This document shows positions 56,440 through 64,000 of a stretch of DNA of 64,000 nucleotides, in pieces (the first letter of the stretch is position 1; every line of letters starts with the position of its first letter). The stretch comes from Helianthus annuus. Its lineage: Eukaryota > Streptophyta > Magnoliopsida > Asterales > Asteraceae. A program made the translations under genes and the position numbers. The stretch is from positions 89,280,385-89,344,384 of the forward strand of contig NC_035438.2 in the NCBI RefSeq assembly GCF_002127325.2, written 5' to 3'. The notes below the pieces were generated by a model. That model ran no database searches. It had not been told where the DNA came from and worked only from the letters and a program-made list of their open reading frames with translations.

Positions 56440-57060
56440 TATTAGATCCGAGTTTTGTATTAAGGAGGCTTAAGTCAGAGTTTTAATGGATGGTGAAGTC
56501 CGACTTTTATGAATAACTCATGAGTCCGACTTTATTTGCATATAATGGTCCGAGTTTTAGTAATTATCATGATGTCCGAACACTTAGCATGAGATATCAA
56601 GGGTCCGAGGTTGTGAGTGTCACATAAGGATCCGAGTTTGTGACCCATCACCCTTGTCCGACCTTTAATGACCTTTAGAAGGTCCGAGTTTTAATGAAGT
56701 GCATGGTCCGACATTACAAGGACCCAAAGGTCCGAACTTTTGACTCCAAAGCCCTTGTCCGACCTTGTAAGCCACAAGGGGTCCGAGTTTAGGGGGGGAG
56801 ACTATGTGGTCCGAGTTTCATGACAATAGGTGGTCCGAGTTTCTTCAATGGAACTCTTTGTCCGAGTTTTAACATCCCCACACCCCTATCCGAGTTTTAA
56901 CCACCCTTTTTGGTCCGAGCTTCTCATGTGTAAGTTATGTTGTTCGAGTTTTGAAACCCCCCTTATGCTATCCGACTTTTAAACAGGGGAAACACCCCCC
57001 CCCCCCCACCACACTTGTCTGAGTTTTAGGAAGGGCAAGGCCCTGTCTGATTTCGTGTGT
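56440..57060 (+). repeat. E9 LTR array of GGTCCGAGTTT phrases
   Basis: The phrase TCCGAGTTT / TCCGACTTT / TCCGAACTT occurs about 20 times at spacing mostly near 20-35 nt, with unrelated words between. It starts again at about 63610 in the 3' LTR, where 79 bp equivalent to 56752-56830 are missing between two phrase-bearing points. No strong inverted repeat; a direct-repeat array. Confidence 0.85.
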
Positions 57061-57630
57061 ATTAATATGAGGCATGAGATGTATGTTATATAGTGTTCAA
57101 GCTGTAAAGATGTGTATGCACTTGTTTAAGCCGTAAACTCTACTAAACCTGTTAAGCTTATTAACGATGATAACATGTTACGTTAGATTAAACTGTGTAA
57201 TCAAAGACGAGACGCGTGAATTATGTGAATACGATGAACTGATTACATGATGTATGATTCTATGTGCGTATAATCGTATGATACTGAATGCAACTGTATG
57301 ATGCTGCATGCGTGAACATTCTATGTGATATCATCATGTACACAATAAACACACAAGACACAACTGCTTGAATATCAATGATTTGCAAACCCTAATTTGA
57401 TGCAAACACTTACATCGTATCATGTGCAACATATCCTAGGTCGTGTGTAACGGACTTAGACAACTGATAAACCCTAGAGCATAGCATACCGAGCAAACCA
57501 AGGTGAGTTCACACAGCCAAGGCATGGGGTTCCCAGGGTGGGAATGGGATTGGATTACTTTATTGTACATACTCAGTTGATAGAACCTAACGATAGAACT
57601 ACGACTAGACTAGTAACACTTATTGAACTG

Positions 57631-57826
57631 ATCTTCGCACACCTGCCAAGGGTTGGCCACGATATTATGACTAACTTCGCACACCTGCCTTTGGAAGGCC
57701 GCGAACTGAAATTTACTAATCTTCGCACACCTGCCTGGGAGGCCGCGATACAGATAAACCTAGTCTAGAATACTCGGGATGAACACCCCCTAATATCTTC
57801 GCATACCTGCCTGGGAGGCCGCGATG
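57631..57826 (+). repeat. E9 LTR hairpin array (TTCGC...GCGAA)
   Basis: Four units of the form CTTCGCACACCTGCC...GGCCGCGA. 57676-57705 pairs TTCGC with GCGAA and, inside, GCCT with AGGC; others pair TCGC with GCGA and GCCT with AGGC around GGG. Same place in the LTR as the arrays of E6 and E8, but the sequence is unrelated. Confidence 0.82.
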
Positions 57827-58242
57827 GAAACTAATACGATACGTGACATAACGAACGAACATACTACTACTCACACTATACTATTACTGAACTGTTAACT
57901 GTGAACTCGCTCAACTAGTTGTTGACTCTCTGCTGCATGCCTTGCAGGACATTAGGTACATATGGAGCTTGCACAGGGAGGAGCAGGTCGTTGTGGAGCT
58001 TGGATCGTGGATGTTATGTTACACTTACAACACTTGAACTATTTACATACATTGGATTCTCATTGTTACGCTTCCGCTACTTAAACTATGTTTTGTTGGA
58101 ACATCAATCGTATTGAATGATTGGTTTACATTTATTATACTTGACATTAATTACATGTTCGATATGATTGGTGGCTTGATCCGGGTCAGTCACGCTCCCA
58201 AGCGGTGATACTCTGCGTGTGGATTTTGGGGGTGTGACAGAT

Positions 58243-58255
58243 TGGTATCAGAGCC
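58243..58255 (+). other. E9 primer-binding site
   Basis: TGGTATCAGAGCC, three bases after the LTR end. Confidence 0.92.
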
Positions 58256-58559
58256 ATTGGTTATAGAGAAATTGGTTTTAATATGGGAAAACGTTTTTAT
58301 TAAAACCAGACTATAACCAGAACAGTGCTCTCAACGATCCACAACGACGCTTCGCTCCACGTGCAAGACTCGACATCCTAGGTAATAAGGTTTATGTTTA
58401 TTACCTGCTTGCTAGAATTGCATAGAAATTTGCTCGTAGTATGCTTACATTACTTTGCTCACTACTTGTTACTGCTTGAGAACACCTATATGCCTACACT
58501 TTTCTGTCATCGCACTACTCGCGAACCATTCATACTTACGCTATCTTTACTGTTTGATC

Positions 58560-59650
58560 ATGTCTGGACGTGTTAACATGACTCAAGCCCAGTTGACGGC
58601 TCTCATTAACGAACAAGTTGCTGCGGCACTTGCAGCCGCACAAGCAGGAGGTATAACCTGCTATTCCAGACCTATCCTAGGATGTTAGATCCTACTCTCG
58701 TGACCCAACTCTCGCGCTTAACCTTGACCTATCTTTCTCGCGCAACAGGTCAGAACGCACAACAACCTGTCTGCACATTCAAGAACTTCATGGACTGTCG
58801 TCCAAGCACATTCAGTGGCACAGAAGGAGCAGTGGGACTACTCCATTGGTTTGGGAAGCTCGAGTCAGTATCCAAGATGAGTGAATGCCCTGAGGCTCGC
58901 AGGGTCAAGTACGCCACTGGAAGGGATCGCGCTAACCTAGTGGAACGCGCAAGTACAGATACTAGGGTTGGCAGCTGCTAATGCCACCCCTGGAACGAAT
59001 TCAAAGAATGCATTAAAAGGGAATACTGCACGCGTGATGACATCCACAAGTTGGACGTGGAGCTTTACCATTTGAAAATGAAGGGGTCAGAAATTGAAGC
59101 TTATACGAAACGGTCGAACGAACTGGCCATCTTGTGTCCAACCATGGTGGACCCTCCAAGCAAGCGTATCGAATTGTACCTCAAGGGTCTAGCCTTAGAG
59201 ATTCAGAGCCATGCTACATCGGCTAACCTCGACAATATCCAAGACATTCAGCGTCTTGCTCATCGCCTCGCGGATCAGGCAGTGGAACAGAACAGGCTGC
59301 CTAGTTGTATCAGCGCTATTACTACCGCTATCACTTCTGCTACTCCCGCTACTCCTAGTGACAACAAGCGGAAAGGGGATGGGTATTCCAGCAAGGGTTC
59401 CGCTACCGTTCAGTCTCAAGCACAGCAGCAGCGCAAGAATAGTGATCACCAGAGCCCGAGTCATCCAACTTCTGGTGGTCAGGGGCAGGGTGGATATCGG
59501 GGAATTCACCCAAGGTGTAACGAATGCAACAGACACCACGGTGGTTAGTGCAACGAGGGACGTTGCCAGAAGTGCCTCAAGATGGCCCATGAAGCTAAGG
59601 ATTCAGGAGCCCACGGCTTGCAAATCGGAATCGCCAGCAGCAACAGCAAG
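58560..59650 (+). pseudogene. gag: E9 gag with intron, truncated before the second knuckle
   Basis: Starts MSGRVNMTQAQLTALINEQV at 58560. The intron is 58651-58748; after it comes GQNAQQPVCTFKNFMDCRPS. An 8-nt loss near 58921 and a 1-nt loss near 58988 together keep the frame, but leave a stop between them. Gag continues to CNECNRHHGG, then a TAG at 59546-59548. The second knuckle and the Asn-rich linker of E8 are gone. Nonfunctional. Confidence 0.82.
58651..58748 (+). other. Putative 98-nt intron in E9 gag
   Basis: GCAGGAG|GTATAA donor and CGCAACAG|GT acceptor. Removal joins AQAG-G to QNAQQPVCTF, matching E8. The interior is unlike the E8 intron. Splicing is inferred. Confidence 0.65.
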
Positions 59651-62242
59651 CAGAAATCCTATGCAAAGAAAAGATTGTTTGCATTCCTCGTTCTGGTCAA
59701 GAACCTCTCGAAGTTCAAAGCGACAAAAGTGGTGCTGTGGTTGGCATCACCTCTTTCTAGAAGGCTCAGAAATGTTTGCGGAAGGGCCACACCGCAATTT
59801 TGGCTGTCGTTACTGACGCATCAGCGAAAGAAAAGAAGTTGGAAGACCATCCAGTTGTACGCGACTTTCCTCAGGTGTTTCCTAAAGATTTACCTGGTCT
59901 ACCGCCTCATCGTCAGGTCGAATTCCAAATCGAGCTCGCTCCAGGAGCAGCACCCATAGCTCGAGCACCGTATCGCTTAGCTCCATCAGAACCGGAAGAA
60001 CTATCGACGCAGCTACAAGAAATCTTGGATAAGGGATTTATCCGAGCTACAAGAACTCTTGGATACCAATTATCTGTGAAAAAGAAGGATGGCACCTTCA
60101 GGATGTGAAATTGATTACCGTGAACTGAACAAGGTCACAGTGAAGAACCGTTATCCTCTTCCACGCATTGACGACTTATTCGACCACTTGCAAAGGTCGA
60201 GTTACTACTCCAAGGTTGATCTAAGGTCTGGTTATCATCAGCTGAGAGTCCAGGATGAGGACGTCTCCAAGACAGCATTCAGAACTCGCTACGGTCATTA
60301 CGAGTTTCTCGTCATGCCATTCGGGCTTACGAACGCGCCTGCAGTCTTCATGGATCTTATGAACAGGGTGTGCAAACCCTATCTTGACAAGTTCGTCATT
60401 GTCTTCATCGACGACATTCTGATATACTCCAAGAGTCAGGAGGAACACGAGCAGCACTTACATCTTATCTTGGAACTTCTTCGAAAGGAGAAACTGTACG
60501 CAAAGTTTTCAAAATGCGACTTCTGGCTTCGTGAAGTCCACTTCTTAGGCCATGTGGTGAACAGGGATGGGATTCACGTCGATCCATCCAAGGTGGATTC
60601 GATACGGAACTGGCCTGCACCGCGTACACCAACGGAAATACGCCAATTCTTGGGTTTGGCGGGGTACTACAGACGATTTATTAAAGACTTTTCGAAGATC
60701 GCTCAGCCGCTTACAATGCTGACACAGAAAGGTGTCACCTACCGTTGGGGAGATTCCCAGGAAACCGCTTTTCAGTACTTGAAGGATAGGCTTTGCAGTG
60801 CACCTATTCTCTCATTGCCCGAGGGCACCGACGATTTTGTGGTCTATTGTGACGCATCGATACAGGGGCTTGGTTGTGTATTGATGCAGCGTGATAAAGT
60901 TATTGCCTACGCTTCGCGGCAACTCAAGGTTCATGAACGGAACTACACGACGCACGATTTAGAGCTGGGAGCTGTTGTTTTCGCGCTCAAGATATGGCGA
61001 CACTACCTGTACGGTACCAAGTGCACGATTTACACCGATCACAGGAGTCTCGAGCATATCTTCAAGCAGAAGGAGTTGAACATGCGTCAACGACGATGGG
61101 TCGAACTACTTAACGATTACGAATGCGCCATTAAGTATCATCCAGGCAAAGCCAATGTTGTGGCCGACGCTCTCAGTCGAAAGGACACTCTACCTAGACG
61201 CGTGCGAGCTTTGCAGCTCACTATCCAGTCCAGTCTTCCTGCACAGATACGAACTGCTCAGATGGAAGCATTAAAACCAGAAAACGTCAATGCTGAAGCC
61301 TTGCGCGGCTCAAGGCAACGATTAGAACAGAAGAAAGACGGTGCTTACTATGTAACGGGGCATATTTGGGTCCCACTCTATGGCGGTCTACGCGAACTTG
61401 TGATGGATGAAGCGCACAAGTCTCGCTACTCAGTACATCTAGGGTCGGATAAAATGTACCACGATATCAGAACTACATACTGGTGGCCTAGCATGAAGGC
61501 CCACATAGCAACTCACGTTGGCAAGTGTTTGACTTGTGCAAAAGTCAAAGTAGAGTATCAGAAACCAGCGGGCCTACTTCAGCAGCCTAAGATACCTCAA
61601 TGGAAATGGGAAGAAATTTCCATGGATTTCGTTACAGGCCTACCTAGATCTCAGCGTGGGAACGATACGATACGGGTGATCGTGGATCGACTCACCAAGT
61701 TTGCATACTTCCTGGCTGTAAAGGAAACGGATAAGTTCTCCACTCTTGCAGACGTTTATCTCAAGGAAGTTGTCTCGAGGCACGGGGTGCCCACCTCTAT
61801 CATTTCGGATCGGGATGCACGATTCACATCAGAACTATGGCAAGCGATGCACAAAGCGTTTGGCTCACGATTAGACATGAGCACAGCTTATCACCCTCAG
61901 ACGGATGGGCAGTCTGAGCGAACGATTCAAACCCTTGAAGACATGCTTCGGGCATGCGTCATTGATTTCGGAAACGGCTGGGAAAAGCACCTCCCTTTGG
62001 TGGAGTTCTCGTACAATAATAGTTATCACACCAACATACAAGCCGCTCCATTCGAGGCATTGTACGGGCGTAAATGCCGGTCACCTCTCTGTTGGGCAGA
62101 GGTGGGGGATAGTCAGATTACGGGTCCAGAGATTGTAGTGGACGCCACAGAAAAGATTGCGCAAATACGACAACGCATGGCGGCAGCACGCGACCGTCAG
62201 AAAGCCTACGCGGATAAGCATAAAAAGCCATTGGAATTTTAG
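59651..62242 (+). pseudogene. pol: E9 pol: protease mostly deleted, RT, RNase H, integrase
   Basis: The text jumps from the glutamine-rich gag end to CKEKIVCIPRSGQEPLEVQ-like codons (near 59660), so about 540 bp present in E8, including the protease DSG site, are missing. A short disturbed stretch near 60040-60115 alters the RT N-terminus and shifts frame. From 60115 the frame is open to 62242, with [45 protein letters not shown] and [13 protein letters not shown]. It ends at a TAG in the same position as in E8. Confidence 0.9.
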
Positions 62243-62761
62243 GTCGGGGACCGGGTATTACTTAAAGTCTCACCCTAGAGGGGTGTGGTACGTTTTGGCA
62301 AACGGGGCAAACTAAATCCGCGGTATGTCGGACCATTTGAGATTATAGAAAGAATAGGCCCAGTAGCCTACCGATTGAACCTACCAGCTGAACTCGGTGC
62401 AGTTCACAACGTATTTCACGTGTCGAATCTGAAGAAGTGTCTGTCAGATGAGACCCTCATAGTTCCTTTTAAGGAACTCACTATCGACGAGCGGTTGCAG
62501 TTCGTCGAGGAACCTGTTGAAATCACGGACCGGGATGTGAAGGTCCTCAAACACAAGAGAATCCCTCTTGTTCGAGTTCGTTGGAACTCCCGACGTGGCC
62601 CAGAGTACACCTGGGAACGCGAAGACCAGATGACAGAAAAGTACCCCCAGTTATTCGAAACCAATGCAACCACTACTGAGGCTGAAGCTACTACTACTGA
62701 ATTTCGGGACGAAATTCCAATTCAACGGGGGGATGATGTGACACCCCAGGAAAACCAGTGA
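62243..62761 (+). pseudogene. pol: E9 integrase C-terminal region with chromodomain, after an in-frame TAG
   Basis: VGDRVLLKVS... with an indel near 62276 that changes the SPWKGVV segment; then [40 protein letters not shown], and the chromodomain ([36 protein letters not shown]). Stop at 62759-62761. Two AATTTCGGGACGAAATT repeats lie at 62700-62716 and 62802-62818. Confidence 0.87.
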
Positions 62762-62837
62762 ACACTACAGCTTACCTAGCTTCCTCAGTGAGTGCGTACC
62801 AAATTTCGGGACGAAATTTCTTTTAAGTTGGGGATAA

Positions 62838-64000
62838 TGTGACAACTCGAATTTCCAAGATTCTATTTCGCATTTATTGCACGTTCATATATTGTCTAGT
62901 TGTTTAATTGTACAAATAGTGGGCTATGGAATTGTAACGTTTTGATACAATAAAGTGCATTGTGTGATTATGCATGGTTATGTGTTAATTGTGATAAATT
63001 TGTTAAATGCATAAACTTAGTGGTGAAACTGTGAAATTGTTGTGAGATGGTGTACTTGTGTAAAAGTTAATACTTGAGGATATAGAGAGCAATTAGTGAA
63101 ATCCTAGTAATACTTAACCCTAATTCCTTGTTCACTAATCACTTTTCACAAAACCAAAGTACTGGATTCTCTAATCCCCTAGCAATCATCACCATCATCA
63201 TCATTGGCACAAAACATTTCCGCACTTTTGATTCATCTTTCACTAGAATCATTTAAGGTAATTGTTTATCGATTATTGTAATACTTGTAAACCTAATTGA
63301 TTGTTTGATCATTACCAATTCTTGATTTGTGTAATCTTTATAAACCCTAGTTCTTATATGATATCTTGTGATTACTGAATGAATTCTAATTTATTGAGTA
63401 ATGATGTTGATTTGTGGTATAATCGATTACCGATGATTAAGATGCATGATGTGTTAATATGGTTGATTGTTAACTTGATCATTACTCTATGGAAAGGTAA
63501 GAAATTAGGGTTTGGAACGATGAACGTGACTGGTGATTTATGAAAACGTAACTGTTCAAATGATTTGCACGACTAACTGTGGATTGATTATGATTGCTTG
63601 CTTGTCTGAGGATATTAGATCCGAGTTTTGTATTAAGGAGGCTTAAGTCAGAGTTTTAATGGATGGTGAAGTCCGACTTTTATGAATAACTCATGAGTCC
63701 GACTTTATTTGCATATAATGGTCCGAGTTTTAGTAATTATCATGATGTCCGAACACTTAGCATGAGATATCAAGGGTCCGAGGTTGTGAGTGTCACATAA
63801 GGATCCGAGTTTGTGACCCATCACCCTTGTCCGACCTTTAATGACCTTTAGAAGGTCCGAGTTTTAATGAAGTGCATGGTCCGACTTTACAAGGACCCAA
63901 AGGTCCGAACTTTTGACTCCAAAGTGGTCCGAGTTTCTTCAATGGAACTCTTTGTCCGAGTTTTAACATCCCCACACCCCTATCCGAGTTTTAACCACCC
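62838..64000 (+). repeat. E9 3' LTR, first 1,163 bp (cut by window edge)
   Basis: Matches 55665 onward with about four substitutions and one 79-bp deletion. The TCCGAG array begins near 63610. Confidence 0.94.

Larger units (their letters stand above)
55665..58239 (+). repeat. E9 5' LTR (2,575 bp)
   Basis: TGTGACAACTCGAATTT to GGGGTGTGACA. It contains the TCCGAG phrase array (56440-57060), a run of 13 C (56995-57007), and a hairpin array (57631-57826). The last 55 bp and the GTGAACTCGCTCAACTAGTT block are shared with E8 and E6. Confidence 0.94.
55565..64000 (+). mobile_element. E9: Tekay-type chromovirus, non-autonomous, cut by the window edge
   Basis: About 100 bp of 3'-end internal sequence (55565-55664), then the 5' LTR (55665-58239), PBS, gag with intron, pol without a protease core, RT, RNase H, integrase, chromodomain, PPT and the start of the 3' LTR (62838 onward). 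The internal text is close to E8, but the LTR body is of another subfamily. LTRs differ at only about four positions over the 1.1 kb visible, plus one 79-bp deletion, so it is the youngest element here. Confidence 0.92.

Noticed and set aside
56995..57007. Run of 13 C as a functional element
   Set aside because: Homopolymers of this length are common slippage or assembly products, and nothing around it suggests a role.

Overview
This 64 kb window looks like intergenic DNA of a large, repeat-rich plant genome. I infer a eudicot and probably the daisy family (Asteraceae), from the style of its Tekay-type Ty3/gypsy and Sirevirus-like Copia elements; no host gene supports that choice. I see no host protein gene, rRNA, tRNA gene or CRISPR array. 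Almost every base can be assigned to nine LTR retrotransposons or fragments, called E1 to E9 here, most of them nested in one another. Every coding region carries at least one stop, frameshift or deletion.

Left half. E1 (1-2688, minus) is the 5' LTR and gag of a Copia-type element cut by the window edge. E2 is an Athila-like gypsy element on the minus strand, now in two pieces (2689-4959 and 22585-24019). It was split when E3 inserted into its gag (4960-22584, plus; 378-bp LTRs; 5-bp duplication GGATT on both sides). E3 has gag only, with no pol. E3 was itself split by E4 (6201-17440, minus; 738-bp LTRs; duplication AGTTG). E4 is a Copia element with gag, pol and a large extra ORF region downstream of RNase H.

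Right half. E5 (24020-28775, minus) is a second gag-only Copia-type element, cut off by E6. E6 (28776 to about 55564, minus) is a Tekay-like chromovirus with 2.1-2.3 kb LTRs and a badly decayed polyprotein. It received two insertions: E7 (31442-39124, plus; 471-bp outer LTRs; duplication CACTT), a gag-only element with a third, divergent LTR in its middle, and E8 (41394-51524, plus; 2.5-kb LTRs; duplication ATAAA), the most complete Tekay-type element here. E6's right LTR is truncated and joined to E9 (about 55565-64000+, plus), another Tekay-type element with very young LTRs but a deleted protease.

Two themes stand out. First, most families carry their own short sequence 'phrase' repeated at about 22-60 nt spacing in the LTR or 5' leader. 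Several of these form hairpins, and in E8 the stems change in a compensatory way from unit to unit. Second, three separate gag-only elements keep long noncoding 3' regions; E3 and E5 share recognisable blocks there, and E7 has weaker echoes. That suggests selection on RNA, with movement by proteins supplied in trans. All LTR comparisons and homology statements were made by eye, without alignment software.
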